Assembly (NCBI GenBank): GCA_029255685.2
Contig: CM055312.2
Coordinates: forward strand, 52,858,202 to 52,922,201
From: Silene conica
Lineage: Eukaryota > Streptophyta > Magnoliopsida > Caryophyllales > Caryophyllaceae
Direction of reading: 5' to 3'
DNA length: 64,000 nucleotides
The translations under genes and the position numbers were made by a program. This document shows positions 34,376 through 47,200 of this stretch, in pieces (positions within the stretch are counted from its first letter, which is position 1; the number at the start of each line of letters is the position of its first letter). The notes below the pieces were generated by a model, which did not search any database, had not been told where the DNA came from, and saw only the letters and a list, made by a program, of their open reading frames with translations.

Positions 34376-37300
34376 ACTTATTCGTGCAGTTTGTCGCCAA
34401 GGAAAATAACCTATGGTATCTCGACAGTGGATGCTCAAGACATATGACAGGCGACGTAAATCTATTCCAAACCCTTAAACCCTTTGATGGAGGTAAAGTC
34501 ACTTTTGGTGATAACAAAAAGGGAAAGATCATCGGAATTGGTAAGATAGGTATTTCATCCTCTCATGCTATAAATGATGTATACCTTGTAAATGGTCTCA
34601 AACACAATCTTATTAGTATATCTCAATTATGTGACAAAGGAAATAAAGTGGTTTTTCATTCAGATATATGTCGTATAATCTTAGAAGGCACCAGTAAAGT
34701 AATACTTGAAGGTCACAGGATGAAAAATGTTTATATGATTGATTTAAATGTTGTACCTACTGATTCTCTATCATGCATGAAAGTTACGTTAGATGATCCA
34801 TGTCTATGGCACAAGAGATTTGGTCATATTAGCTCACCTATTCTAAGTAAGCTGAAAAGATGGGACTTGGTCGAAGGTCTTCCAAAGATCAAATTTGATC
34901 AAGAAAAGATGTGTGACACATGTGCACGATGTAAACACGTCAGATCATCCTTTAAGCCAAAAAGAGTGGTAAGCACAGAACAAGCTCTTGAAATTGTACA
35001 CATGGATCTATGTGGCCCTATGAAGGTAAGAAGCAGAGGTGGCTCCAGGTACGTTTTCGTTCTAGTTGATGATTACTCTAGATTTGTTTGGCCAATCTTT
35101 CTTCATTCTAAAGACGAAACATTCGATGAATTTGTTAGTCTCATGAAACTTGTCCAAAACAAATATAAATCAAACCTAGTAACAATCCGTACTGACCATG
35201 GAACTGAGTTCGACAATCATGCTTTTATTGAGTTCTGTAAAACCAATGGTGTTGGACATAACTTCTCGGCCCCTAGAACCCCACAACAAAATGGAGTCGT
35301 AGAACGAACGAACAGAACCCTAGAAGACATGGCTCGAACAATGCTTCTTTGTAGTGGCCTACCTAGAAACTTTTGGGCTGAGGCTATAAGTACAGCTTGC
35401 TATATTCATAACCGTGCTATGATTAGACCTATCCTTAAAAAGACACCTTATGAACTTCTTCGAGGTCGTAAACCAAACATATCTCATTTAAGATGCTTTG
35501 GTAGTAAATGCTTTGTTCACAACAATGGTAAAAACAGACTAAGCAAGTTCGACCCTAGAAGTGATGAAGCAATCTTTATAGGATATTCAGATCATAGTAA
35601 AGCCTACAAAGTTTTTAACAAACGTACTTTATGCATAGAGGAAAGTATTCATGTTATCTTTGATGAGAATAATGTCTTCGATAAGCCATTACAGGATATA
35701 GAGGAAAACCTAGACGAACCTGATTTCAGGTTATCAAGGGAAGATCCTCCTGAAATGGAAATTGAAGAAGGAGAACCTCAAGGAACTCATGATGAACTCA
35801 ACTTGGGAGAAAATGGTGCGAGAGATGAAAATACGGTTGATGATACTGTAGATAACTCTCAAACTAAAGACTTGGAACCCAGAGTTACAGTTAATGAAGC
35901 TGTAACTTTGAATCAAAACCAAAGGGAAGAGGCCAGAGTTATACCTGACCCTACTATAAACCCAGGTTTGGATTCAGGGGGAACAAGTCAAGATCCCGAG
36001 TCAAGTTCAGGTAATGCTAATAATCAATCAAGGAACTGGAGATACAAAGGCTCTCATCCTTTGGACAATGTCATAGGAAGCCTGACAGATGGAGTTCAAA
36101 CTCGAAGGAGCTTAAATAACTTTTGCTCATTTTACTCCTTTCTCTCCACCATTGAACCTTCAAATATCAAGGAAGCTCTCGCAGAACCAGACTGGATAGT
36201 TGCCATGCGAGAAGAACTCCAACAATTTGAAAGAAACAAAGTTTGGCATCTTGTTCCTCGACCTAAGGACAGAACTGTCATTGGAACTAGATGGGTATTC
36301 GGAAACAAATTAGATGACACTGGAGTTATTGTGCGAAATAAGGCCAGACTAGTGGTTCAAGGATACAACCAACAGGAAGGGATCGATTATGATGAAACCT
36401 TTGCTCCTGTTGCTCGTCTTGAGGCAATAAGACTACTCATTGCATTTACAGCACACAAGGGAATGAAGCTTTTTCAGATGGACGTTAAGACTGCCTTTCT
36501 TAATGGCTATCTCCAAGAGGAAGTATTTGTTGAACAACCTCCTGGATTTCCTGACAGCAAACTCAAGGATCATGTATTCAAATTGGACAAAGCTCTCTAT
36601 GGCCTGAAACAAGCACCTAGAGCATGGTACGATAGATTATCAAAGTTCCTATTGGAGAGTGGATTCAAGAGAGGATCTGTGGATAAAACCCTATTTCTTA
36701 AAAGCGAAAACTCAGATCTACTAGTCGTTCAGATCTACGTTGACGATATTATTTTTGGCTCAACTAATAAAAAGTTGTGCAAGTACTTCTCCGAGTTGAT
36801 GACTTCTGAGTTCGAGATGAGTATGATGGGAGAACTAAAGTTCTTCCTTGGACTTCAAATACAACAAACTGAAGAAGGAATCAAAGTTCATAAACAAAAA
36901 TATGTCAAGGAGTTACTAAAGAAATTCGGAATGGAAACCTCTCATGCAATGCCTACTCCAATGGTCACAGATAAGAAGTTAACCAAAGACGAAGATGGTA
37001 AGTCTGTAGATGAAACAACTTACAGAGGTATGATTGGCTCACTTCTTTATCTTACAGCAAGTCGTCCAGATATAATGTTCAGTGTCTGTGTTTGTGCGAG
37101 ATTCCAATCTGCACCAAAAGAATCACATATGATTGCAGTTAAAAGAATCTTAAGATACCTAATCGGAACCTCAAAATTATATCTATGGTATCCTATGGAC
37201 TGTAACTTTAATCTAGTAGGATATTCAGATGCGGATTATGCAGGATGTTCTTTAGACAGAAAAAGTACCTCCGGACTTGCTACCTTTGTCGGTCCTTGTA

Positions 37301-37665
37301 TTATATCTTGGGGATCCAAGAAACAAAATTCTGTCGCCCTATCAACTGCTGAAGCAGAATATATTGCAGCCGCACTGGTATGTTCTCAACTTTTATGGTT
37401 AAAGCAACAGTTACATGATTATGGTGTTGATGTTGGATGTGTGCCTATATTATGTGATAATACGAGTGCTATAATTATATCTAAAAACCCAGCCCAGCAC
37501 TCGAGGACCAAACATATTGAAATTAGACACCACTTTCTAAGAGACCATGTTGAAAAGAAAAATATAAAATTGGAATTTTGTAGTACGGAAAAACAATGGG
37601 CAGATATCTTCACTAAACCATTGGCTAGAGAACGCTTTGAGACTTTGCGATTGGAAATTGGTTGA
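34372..37665 (+). CDS. SIRE pol (protease, integrase, RT, RNase H), open
   Basis: About 1097 residues without a stop. Protease [11 protein letters not shown] (about residue 17 on); GAG-pre-integrase [12 protein letters not shown]; integrase core with [18 protein letters not shown] and [13 protein letters not shown], giving the Asp, Asp, Glu triad; a linker of about 150 residues with a third V-T-V-N-E-A repeat (35884-35906); RT with [13 protein letters not shown] and the YVDD active site; RNase H with [19 protein letters not shown]. Since gag ends out of frame, an upstream start or frameshifting would be needed; the ATG at 34372 is just the first in the frame. All catalytic motifs look normal. 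Confidence 0.9.
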   Translation: MNLFVQFVAKENNLWYLDSGCSRHMTGDVNLFQTLKPFDGGKVTFGDNKKGKIIGIGKIGISSSHAINDVYLVNGLKHNLISISQLCDKGNKVVFHSDICRIILEGTSKVILEGHRMKNVYMIDLNVVPTDSLSCMKVTLDDPCLWHKRFGHISSPILSKLKRWDLVEGLPKIKFDQEKMCDTCARCKHVRSSFKPKRVVSTEQALEIVHMDLCGPMKVRSRGGSRYVFVLVDDYSRFVWPIFLHSKDETFDEFVSLMKLVQNKYKSNLVTIRTDHGTEFDNHAFIEFCKTNGVGHNFSAPRTPQQNGVVERTNRTLEDMARTMLLCSGLPRNFWAEAISTACYIHNRAMIRPILKKTPYELLRGRKPNISHLRCFGSKCFVHNNGKNRLSKFDPRSDEAIFIGYSDHSKAYKVFNKRTLCIEESIHVIFDENNVFDKPLQDIEENLDEPDFRLSREDPPEMEIEEGEPQGTHDELNLGENGARDENTVDDTVDNSQTKDLEPRVTVNEAVTLNQNQREEARVIPDPTINPGLDSGGTSQDPESSSGNANNQSRNWRYKGSHPLDNVIGSLTDGVQTRRSLNNFCSFYSFLSTIEPSNIKEALAEPDWIVAMREELQQFERNKVWHLVPRPKDRTVIGTRWVFGNKLDDTGVIVRNKARLVVQGYNQQEGIDYDETFAPVARLEAIRLLIAFTAHKGMKLFQMDVKTAFLNGYLQEEVFVEQPPGFPDSKLKDHVFKLDKALYGLKQAPRAWYDRLSKFLLESGFKRGSVDKTLFLKSENSDLLVVQIYVDDIIFGSTNKKLCKYFSELMTSEFEMSMMGELKFFLGLQIQQTEEGIKVHKQKYVKELLKKFGMETSHAMPTPMVTDKKLTKDEDGKSVDETTYRGMIGSLLYLTASRPDIMFSVCVCARFQSAPKESHMIAVKRILRYLIGTSKLYLWYPMDCNFNLVGYSDADYAGCSLDRKSTSGLATFVGPCIISWGSKKQNSVALSTAEAEYIAAALVCSQLLWLKQQLHDYGVDVGCVPILCDNTSAIIISKNPAQHSRTKHIEIRHHFLRDHVEKKNIKLEFCSTEKQWADIFTKPLARERFETLRLEIG

Positions 37666-37796
37666 ATCGGTGGCACCTAATCAAATCTTAAAAGCAAAAA
37701 TAACCCAATGATTGACTACGGTTTAGATGAGATTATATGACTGTGTCCGTATACTCCGCTACATGTGTATGTATGTATTCGATGATAAATTATGTG

Positions 37797-38796
37797 TGTG
37801 GGGAATATAACGCGTATTCGCCCTTTAATTGCAGGATTATAATGAAAATTACAGTCGTGAATATCGTCATAAGATTAAAAAGGATAAGAAAAGAAGTACA
37901 ACCTCTAGTCCTCGCGCAAAAGGCCGAAGAACAGGAATTAACACAAATTCCCTCATATAACTTGCACCCAAGACTTAGAATGAGACGAGGCCGCGTGTGC
38001 TAGAAATCCTCTCCAACTGCCTTGCAATATTGGGAGAGCTAATGAGTTTTAGATGTGAGATCTGAGGTTTTGGGAGAAGAATGCTCTCAAAAACCTAATT
38101 TTTACCTTGAGATTATTTGACAGTGCAACAAGAGTAATCTACATAAGGAGAAGGACTCTCCTTATGTAGCCTCTAGGTTTCGGCCGAATTGGACATAGGG
38201 TAGGAGTGGGCTTTCCACTCTTACCTTATTCCAATGCATGATTCGACCCAATTGCTTAAATATAATTCGCGGGTTTATCATTATAAATCGTAACATGTTA
38301 TCAGATATTAATACAGTCGATATATTAATAACGGTCTGATAAAATACGATATTGTATAATTGCCCAAATTAATATAACTGTTTATATTAATACGCGAATA
38401 CAATATTTAATTAAATATAACCGTTTATATTTAATTTACGAATTAATCTTGTAATCCGTATTAGCTAAAATTATCTAATCCGTATTAAATAATAATCTCA
38501 ACATCTTATTGACTAATTTATTAGTCAATACCTCTGACTAACTGTTTAGTCGTATCCGGCAAAATGTGACTGTATTTTCATACCTTCACATCTCTCAAAC
38601 GTGTCCTATAGGTGTGACGTATAGGGACCAGTTGATCACCGCCATCCGTATGACAATAACGTCAAACTTATCTAGCAAGCCAACCGTTATTGATAAACGT
38701 GGATCAACTGGTAATAATACTGAAGTATGCCCTTGTGATCCTTAAAGAGATTTAATAAGTCATTGTACTTAATTGTCAAGGACACCAGCCCCAACA
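37797..38796 (-). repeat. copia-B 3' LTR
   Basis: 1000 bp, TGTGGGGAATATAAC...CAGCCCCAACA on the plus strand. Hairpin arms ACATAAGGAGA and TCTCCTTATGT at 38141-38167. A second imperfect inverted repeat GGTAGGAGTGG/CCACTCTTACC lies near 38200-38225. Confidence 0.93.
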
Positions 38797-39657
38797 ATCT
38801 CCCACTTGTCCGTACAAGGGTATGTGCAATGACGTTATCACACTACATGTGGAGGACACAAGCTCCAACAAACTCCCACTTGTCCGTACAAGTGTAGGTG
38901 CGATAACCGATTCTCATATCCTTTTAAAATTTCTCCCACTCAATGTAAGACAATTTGCAAATCCGCATTCGCAAAGGTCGTATCTCACAAGCGATCTGTA
39001 TCAAGAGTGGTTTCCCCGACTAGAGAGTAACTTAACTGATAAAACGAATCTGTATTCAAGCATGGCCATGCATTTCAGGTACTACTCCTCGAGTGGCCCT
39101 GAGAAATGATAAAATCCTGATAAGGGTTTGGATATTTCCCTCAACTCGAATCCTGCCGATATCGCCCAGCATGAAATAACCCAGAAAAAATCCTCTTGGC
39201 CCCTGTTACGGTGACCGTGGGAAAAAACCAAAGTTACCCAAAATCTGTCTTAATCTCAAGAAACAGTTGAAAGTCAAAAGACTCGACTCTAAGGAACACT
39301 ATGGAGGTCCTATCCACGACCTGGCACCCAATGTTATAAAACATTTAGGACTCCATAACGCTGTCACGGGGTGTCCTACGAGATATCCGTATAACTCGCC
39401 TTTGTGATTGGTCAGTCATCCACGTGACTTATGGCTCGTTGAACCCACCATCAACCAACGTCACAAAATGATTACCTGAGTTATCAGCTCAAGTGGGTAA
39501 TCAAGGACCAAAACGATGTAATGTTAATCAGTTCACTTTGTGGTGTTCAAAATTGGCGTACAATTCCACATGAGAAACAAAACATTATATATCATAACAA
39601 TAAGGTTGAATAGAGTACACGAGAAAATGAATTATTACATGAATTCATAAAAGAGTA
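38797..39657 (-). other. copia-B 3' untranslated region with repeated polypurine and hairpin units
   Basis: Next to the LTR the minus strand has AAGTGGGAGAT (the polypurine tract), preceded by a hairpin with arms CTTGT/ACAAG (38805-38818). The hairpin and AAGTGGGAG occur again at about 38871-38892, and a third TGAGTGGGAGA at about 38930. Further up, CTCAGGGCCACTCGAGGAGT and other blocks are shared with copia-C near 63160-63350. No protein-coding potential. Confidence 0.7.
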
Positions 39658-41293
39658 CTACATCTTAGGAACACATCCAATTCCCATGGAATGGATGTGC
39701 CCTTCATGCTTATCACGTGGTAATGCTTTTGTGAGAGGATCAACTATGTTGTCATCCGTAGCGATCTTATCAATGAAAATCTCCTTTTGCTCCACGTAAT
39801 CTCTGATTAGATGAGCTTTCCGTTGTACATGCCTAGCCTTTCTGCTAGACTTATGCTCCTTAGCTTGGAAGATGGCACCGCTATTGTCACAATAAACGGT
39901 GATTGGGTCATTCGAACTAGGCACTACCGAGAGTCCTTGTAAGAATTGACGCATCCATATTGCTTCCTTAGCTGCTTCCGAGGCGGCATAGTACTCGGAC
40001 TCAGTCGTAGAATCTGCTGTAACACTCTGTTTAGAACTTTTCCAGCTGACAGCAGCGCCATTAAGAGTAAAAACGAATCTAGACTGAGATTTCGAGTCAT
40101 CTCGATCCGTTTGGAAGCTAGCATCTGCGTAACCCGTGGCGCAGAGCGTTGAGTCGCCTCCATAAGTCAATCCCCAATCTTTAGTCCTCCGTAGGTACTT
40201 AAGAATGTTTTTCACGGCCATCTAGTGTGGTTCACCTGGATGAGCTTGGAATCGACTAGTCATACTCAATGCATATGCAACGTCTGGACGTGTGCATATC
40301 ATGGCATACATGATCGATCCTATTGCCGAAGCATAAGGAATCCGACTCATGCGCTCTTTCTCTTCCACTGACTTAGCTTCTTGAGATTTGCTCAAGTGAA
40401 GCCCAGGAGTCATAGGAAGGAACCCCTTCTTGGAGTTCGTCATGCTGAATCTCTCCAGAATCTTCTCTATATAAGACTCCTGACTGAGAGACAACATCCG
40501 TCGTGATCTATCTCTGTAGATACGGATGCCCAAAATTCTTTGTGCCTCTCCCAGATCTTTCATCTGGAAATGGTTTTTCAACCATGCTTTAACCGAAGAT
40601 AAGAGAGGTATGTCATTCCCAATCAAGAGTATGTCGTCGACATACAGCACTAGGAATACAATCTTGCTCCCACTCGACTTGATATAGAGACATGGTTCCT
40701 CGACTGATCGAACGAACCCATTCTCTTTTATCACTTGGTCGAAGCGATGATTCCAACTCCGCGATGCTTGCTTAAGTCCATAGATGGAACGCTTAAGCTT
40801 GCAAACTTTCTTAGGATGTGCTGGATCGATAAAACCCTCGGGTTGTACCATGTACAACTCTTCCTCCAAATAACCGTTTAAGAAGGCGGTTTTAACGTCC
40901 ATTTGCCATATAGTGCAAGCCTGGCACTTGAGTGAAACCTTTAGCAACTAGTCTAGCCTTGTGGATATCTTGTTGTCCTTCCACGGCATGCTTTATCTTG
41001 TAAAGCCATTTGCATTGAAGGGGACGTACCTTTGCAGGTAGGTCCACAAGATCCCATACGTCGTTCTCATACATGGAGTCCATCTCGGATTGCATGGCTT
41101 CTAGCCATAGCTTTGAGTCAGAACTAGTCATGGCACCTTTATAGGTTTTGGGTTCATTACCCTCTAGGAGTAAGACGTCATCTGTATCATGTTCCTCGAC
41201 CATACCAATGTATCTGTCCGGTGGAATAGAGACTCTTCCCGACCTCCTAGGTTCCTCAGGGATATCTACCGCAGCCTCGGTTGAAGGAACTGT
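39658..41293 (-). pseudogene. copia-B RT and RNase H, broken
   Basis: From the gypsy-2 breakpoint downward: the end of the IN-RT linker (EEHDTDDVLLLEGNEPKT), the start of RT ([23 protein letters not shown]), then an abrupt jump to [19 protein letters not shown]. About 25 residues expected in between are missing and the frame changes near 40920-40930. RT continues with the YVDD active site, to a TAG at 40222-40224 where a Trp codon would be expected before MAVKNIL. RNase H follows (GYADASFQTDRDD, SWKSSKQSVTADSTTESEYYAASEA) to the stop near 39658. With a deletion in RT and a nonsense codon, copia-B cannot make its own polymerase. Confidence 0.88.
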
Positions 41294-42189
41294 TGTAATA
41301 CCTCGAATTTTAGATACGATTTTATCTTGATCATTTATAGTGATTTCACGATGGAGCGATTAGCTTACCCAATACTAGTTCGCTAGTGCTCGTTTCATGG
41401 GGTGTTTTGAGTCGTTGGTGGGGTTTGAAAGGGGGATCTATCCACCCTAAGTTAATGTTTGTAGAAGGTTGTTTGTGTGGCTCGAACCTTGGACCTAGTA
41501 CAGCTCGGCCATGGGCCTCGAAATCTGTGTAAACAGCCCACGCCCATGTTGTTAAAACAGCAAACCCTCACTTTATTCATGTCAGCCGCCTTATAAGAAG
41601 GATTTCGAGTCAACTTTCTGACCTATCTACACACTCTAACCTACCCCATCTTGCTCAGCCGACATCACCCTTCAAGAAGGTCAAATCCCCACGGTGGTTC
41701 ACCTCCGTTTAGACCCTTCGAATTAGATCAGAAAACAGGTATGCGCAGCCTGTGTTAATTTGTTGTTTGTTTTTGTTAAGGGTCTCTTGTTTTGTCACTG
41801 TTTTCGAGAGGGGTTTGAGTGTCGGGTTTGGGTTTGTTTTTGTGTTGTTATTTTTCTAGTGTCTGGAGGTTGGTCAGGAGGCTGATCTGGGTGGTTGTAG
41901 GAGTCACCGGCGGTGTCGACAGGGGTGTTTATCACCCCTGGTTACAGTGGTTTCAGCATGGTTGTCGGGTCTATGGGTTTGTGTTGTCTTCCTTGTCTCT
42001 GTGTGATAAAAGAAGGAGTCGTGGGTGATGATTCGTGTCAAAGGGGAGTCAGGGGTAGTCTGGGTGTTGTCGTGGTGTTAAGGGTAGGGTTGTATGGTGG
42101 TCAAGGGGGTTGTTTTCACGGTGGTTTTAGAAGGAATCAGGGGAACGGCTGCTGGTTTTAAGTTGTTGCTTTGGGTAGACTGGTTTGGG

Positions 42190-42236
42190 GGTGGTACCAC
42201 CGATGACTAGGGGGAGGTCGGTGCGGTGGTACCACC
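42190..42236. repeat. Paired GGTGGTACCACC palindromes in Tekay LTR
   Basis: Two perfect 12-bp palindromes 35 bp apart start to start; the same pair with the same spacing is in gypsy-1 (15653 and 15688). The other gypsy-2 copy is at 49882-49928. Confidence 0.93.
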
Positions 42237-42855
42237 ACTGTCTGTTGGTTGTAGGACAGGGGTTCTAATGGTGGTGTTTGCCGGTGGCCTGGCAGATTGT
42301 GGCGGTGGTGGTGACAGTCTGTTTTGGGTTGCCGCGGGTTAAGAGTGAGGAAGCAGGGGTGTTAGAGCCCCTGGTCCACCTCGCCGGAGAGAGTCGACCA
42401 CCCTGGTGGTGGTCTGGGGTGTAGTGGCCATGGTGGGGGATGGTCGCTGGTGGTTGCCGGCGGTGTGTGGGGGTTGTGCGTGGTGTTGGTGGTGGGCTAA
42501 CACCATGGGGTGCGTTGGGTAGTGAGTCGTGAATTGGGTCGTGTAGGGTGTAGTTTTGGTGTTAGTTTTATTAGTAAACTTTTATTAATATCTTACTCAT
42601 TAGTATTATTATTATTATTCATAATATATTTATTATTTATAGTATTGATATCTTTTATTTATAGTAAAGATTTTATTAAGAGATATGTTTTGGGAGCTTT
42701 TATGGGAGGTTTTAAGTGGGTATTAATGTATAGTTTGAATTTCAAAACCAAGTATCTATTTTTGGAAGCTGCTATTTTTAGAAGTTACTATATTTAGAAA
42801 GTACTATTTTGAGAAACCTCGGTTGTTGGGAAGTTTTCTAAATATAGGAAGTTTC

Positions 42856-42863
42856 TATAAATA
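42856..42863 (+). promoter_or_regulatory. TATA box of gypsy-2 LTR
   Basis: TATAAATAGAATGTG, identical to the string in the gypsy-1 LTR although upstream sequences differ; second copy at 50548. Confidence 0.6.
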
Positions 42864-43151
42864 GAATGTGAACACGTATTACGAGATATAGGGTGTTTAT
42901 TAATTATATAATATTTGTTTAGGTAGCGGGTTTCGCGTGGAACATTTCTGAACAAGCCTTGGGGTTTATCTGCGTACCTACTATTTCAGGTAGGGGAAGA
43001 TACTGGTTTACGATAATGTGTGATCTGCTCTTTATTGGTGTTATACATGTTTACAATACAATATCATGTGATTATTATGTTGAGTTGTTATCTTACTCTG
43101 TGCTATCATAAGATGTGATTATATATATATTGGGCTTTGAGTTATGGAGTT

Positions 43152-43279
43152 GGATCGGTGCGGAGTATTTATGGCGTTGGATCGGTGCGGAGTATATTTA
43201 TGGTGTTGGATCGGTGCGGAGTATTTATGGCGTTGGATCGGTGCGGAGTATATATATATGGTGTTGGATCGGCGCGGAG
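43152..43279 (+). repeat. LTR minisatellite of gypsy-2, five units of 27-31 bp
   Basis: GGATCGGTGCGGAG or a one-base variant starts at 43152, 43179, 43208, 43235 and 43266. The equivalent array in gypsy-1 also has five units. Confidence 0.93.
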
Positions 43280-43655
43280 TTTATTATATTGTTGTTTTAC
43301 TTATTCTTTTACCTACTCAACCTCGTGGTTGACCCTGTGTATTCGTGATCACCTGTGATGAACCAATTGTGGGGAGCAGAATGACAGGTGCTGAGCCTAA
43401 GGGGGAAGCTATGGGAGGAAGAGCTTGGATCAAGACTAGAGTAGATGTCTAGATCACTTAGTCAGTTTTATGAGTTGTACTTTATTTTGCTAAGACTTTT
43501 GGACACGGATGTAAAATATGTTTGAGTTAACTTTATATTTAAAGTACTGTTTATCTTTCTTTGTATCTACTGCCTCGGGAAACCGAGATGGTAACACTCT
43601 TATTTATCTGAGGAGTCCTAGTTCAGGTCCTTAAATAAATGGGGGTGTTACAAAG

Positions 43656-43667
43656 TGGTATCAGAGC
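43656..43667 (+). other. Primer binding site of gypsy-2
   Basis: TGGTATCAGAGC three bases after the LTR. Bases 43668-44216 are leader without a gene. Confidence 0.9.
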
Positions 43668-44216
43668 GAACGATCCTCAGGCCTAACCTAATGAACCTAA
43701 TGAATGTAGGAGAGTCTAAATAAAATGAACCCCGGGATAGGACTGTTAGGAGCACACAAAAGGGGAAGTATGAGTCTGGGGCCCCCTCACACCGAACCAT
43801 TGGCCCTATCAGTTTTACCCGGGAACCCAGAGTGAAATACGAGCGAATAAGGGTAGATTAGGAAAGGATGGAAGTAATGATATGTTGTGATAAAGTATCC
43901 ATGCAAACTTGAGTATATGAAACTAAATTGGACTAGCCGAGAGGGGCATGAACATGAAAGGGATTTTAATTGTTGAATAAAGAGGTGTGAACTTATGTGG
44001 TTATGTGAAGTATTTTGAAACATATCAGTAAATGCTTTCTTTTCCTTTCTCATTATGTCTAGTGATATGCGGTTATGTGATCCCGAGCCATGTTATAGCT
44101 TTATAATACTCAATCTGATAGTTGATGCTAGACTCTATTGTTTAGGGGTCTTAACCCTAATCCTAATGGGTACCCACGCGAGTCGGGACTCATTCCTTTG
44201 TCTGTTGTATTATAGT

Positions 44217-47200
44217 ATGCCTCCGCGAAGAGACAACCTCGCTAACATCACACAAGAGGAGCTAGATCTTTTACGAGCTGAGATTGAGACTCTAAAGGCT
44301 AAACGAATGGACTCCGCGAAAATGAGCACGATAATTGCAAGGCACCAACCCACCCATTTCACCGGGGAGGGTGAGCCTCATTTGCTGGGGGCCTGGTGCA
44401 GAGAATTCGGTAACCTGTTCGAGTTGGTGGACTGCCCTGAGGAACTGATGGTGGACCAGGCTGCCCACTATCTGAGGGGTATGGCTGGAGACTGGTGGAC
44501 CGCGAATAAGGGAGAGCTCCGGGAAGCAGCTATAGAGGGTGGATCCGCGTTTGTTCCGTGGGATGCATTCAAAGGGGTTCTGAACGAGGCGTTTTTACCA
44601 GAATTCCAAAAGAGCAAGCTGAGGGAGGAGTTTGATTCATTCCAGATGACGGAGGACATGACCGTAGAGGCTTACTACAGGAAGTTCATCCAGTTGGTGC
44701 ACTACGTGGGAGACATGGGTTTCGACGATGCTATGCTGGCCATGAAATTTGAGAGGGGATTATCAATCGCCATCAAAAAGAGACTGATTGCAGCTCCGCC
44801 CACCACAATCCGTGACATCTATTTACGGGCTGGGGCGGCGGAGAGGCTTTCGGTTATGATAAAAAAGGACAAACAGTCCAAGGCAGAAAAGAGGAAAGCT
44901 GAAACAGTAGCAGAGGGTTCAGGATCGAAAAAGCAAAGTAATAACAAGTTCAGTGGGTATTTCGGGAGTAGTGCCTCTGGTGGTGGGAGAAATCAGAGTG
45001 GGGGAAATCACATGAGTGGGGTTTCTGGCAGTGGTTCGGCAGGAATTGTGTGTTTCGGCTGTGGAAAGAGGGGACATAAGCAGGCGGTGTGTCGTTCGTC
45101 TGGAGGAAATCAGTCCGGGGGCTATCGTACACCTACATCCGGATACCAGGGGCCTCGCACTCAGTCCTATGGCAGCAGTGGCTATCGCACACCCATGACA
45201 AACTATGGTGGGGGTGCGAAGTCTGGGGGCAGCAGCAACTATCAGAGGAATTACAACAACAGCAATCAGAACCGTTCATATCAGAATCAGTACAATGGAA
45301 GTGGGAACAACAACAAGACGGGGACGACAGGAAATCAGCAGGCTGGAACATCTACTGCCAGCCAGAGTGGAGTCAAGTCCAGTGGCAAGCTCTTTGCCAT
45401 GGGAAAGCAGGCAGCTCAGGAGGATGCTCATGTGGTTACTGGTACTTTTCTTGTGAACTCTAAGCCTACTTTTGTACTTTTCGATTCCGGTGCCACCCAT
45501 TCGTTCGTGTCTAGAGATCATGTTAAGGCGTTGGGACTTGAGAGATTTGATTGGATCGCGGATCCAGTGACCATACCATCGGGCGAGTCGATAGTCTGTA
45601 ATAGAGTATATGGTAGTGTACCCATTAAAATCGGGGAAGCAATTTTCTTTTGTGACCTCATAGAGTTTCCTCTGGGGGGCTTTGAGGTGATTCTGGGAAT
45701 GGACTGGCTAGGGAAGTATCGAGCTTTCATCGACTGCTATCAAAAGAAAATTTCTTTGAAAGGACCTAAGGGGGTGAGGGTGTCTTACAAGGGATATCGA
45801 ATCAAACCAAAGATCAAATTTATATCTGTCAATACCCTGAAGTCTAGTTTGCGGAAAGGAGAAAGCCTAATTTTGTGCCAAATGTGGGATTGTGAGGCTG
45901 AGACCCCCAAGACTAGTGAGATACCTGTGGTACGGGAGTTTGAGGGAGTTTTTCGTGACGACGTTCCGGGGTTACCGCCAAGGAGGGAAGTGGAATTCTC
46001 CATCGACCTAAAGCCAGGGGCGGGACCAATATCTAAATCACCGTACCGTATGGGACCGAAAGAGATGGAGGAGTTGAAGAAGCAATTGGATGAATTAGCT
46101 GAGAAAGGGTTCATCCGACCCAGTGTGTCGCCCTGGGGAGCACCTGTTTTATTCGTGAAGAAGAAGGATGGGAGTTTGAGGCTGTGTGTTGACTACCGAG
46201 AGCTGAACAATGTAACCATCAAGAATCGTTATCCTTTGCCGAGAATTGACGACTTGTTCGATCAGTTAAGTGGAGCTGGGGTTTTCTCCAAGATTGATTT
46301 GAGATCCGGGTATCATCAATTGAGGATAAAGGATGAAGATATTCCGAAGACCGCTTTCCGAACGAGGTATGGCCACTATGAATTTGTGGTTATGCCCTTT
46401 GGATTGACTAATGCTCCAGCTGTGTTCATGGACTTGATGAATCGAGTCTTCAGCCCGTACCTGGACAAGTTTGTGGTGGTATTTATCGATGATATCCTGG
46501 TATATTCCAAGAATGCAGAAGAGCACGAGGACCATTTGCGAAAAGTACTGCAGACTTTGGAGGAGCATAAGCTCAACGCTAAGTTGAGCAAGTGTGAGTT
46601 CTGGTTGGAGAAGGTCGCATTTCTGGGGCATGTGATCTCAAAAGAGGGGGTATCTGTTGACCCTAGCAAGATCGAGGCAGTGACTAAGTGGCAGAGTCCG
46701 AAGAATGTGAGTGAGATTCGAAACTTTCTGGGTTTAGCTGGTTATTACCGGAGATTCGTCAAAGATTTCTCAAAGATAGCGAAGCCGTTGACGTCGTTGA
46801 TGAGGAAGGAGAACCGTTATATCTGGGATGAGAGTTGTGAGAAGGCATTCCTAACCCTTAAGGAACGCCTGACAACAGCTCCTATCCTGGCCTTGCCAGT
46901 TGGGAGTGATAATTTTGAGGTATACACCGACACTTCAAAGCATGGGTTAGGTTGTGTGCTAATGCAGAATGGTAGAGTGATCGCGTATGCTTCTCGCCAG
47001 TTGAAGACCTACGAGGAGAATTATCCGACTCATGATTTGGAGTTGGGCGCTGTGGTCTTTGCACTGAAATTGTGGCGTCATTACCTTTATGGAGCCACTT
47101 TTAAGGTGTTTTCTGACCATAAGAGCCTGAAATATATCTACACCCAGAAAGAGTTGAACATGAGGCAGAGGAGGTGGATAGAGTTGATCGGAGATTATGA

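Larger units (their letters stand above)
30474..37796 (+). mobile_element. SIRE-type Ty1/copia element, 3' end displaced
   Basis: 5' LTR (30474-31948), tRNA-Met primer site (31951-31962), gag with two zinc knuckles, full-length pol, then 130 bp of 3' non-coding DNA before copia-B begins at 37797. The 3' LTR and any downstream third ORF known from SIRE elements would lie beyond copia-B, outside the window. Confidence 0.88.
41294..43652 (+). repeat. gypsy-2 5' LTR
   Basis: TGTAATACC...GGGTGTTACA. Palindrome pair GGTGGTACCACC at 42190-42201 and 42225-42236, TATA box at 42856-42863, five-unit minisatellite at 43152-43279. The short open frames in it are not genes. Confidence 0.96.

Noticed and set aside
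37666..37796. Start of a SIRE envelope-like third ORF
   Set aside because: Only 130 bp remain before copia-B and they hold no open frame; anything further lies outside the window.
43115..43358. Overlapping frames with repeated W-I-G-A-E-Y or V-G-S-V-R-S-I peptides (also at 50807-51050)
   Set aside because: All come from the gypsy-2 LTR minisatellite.
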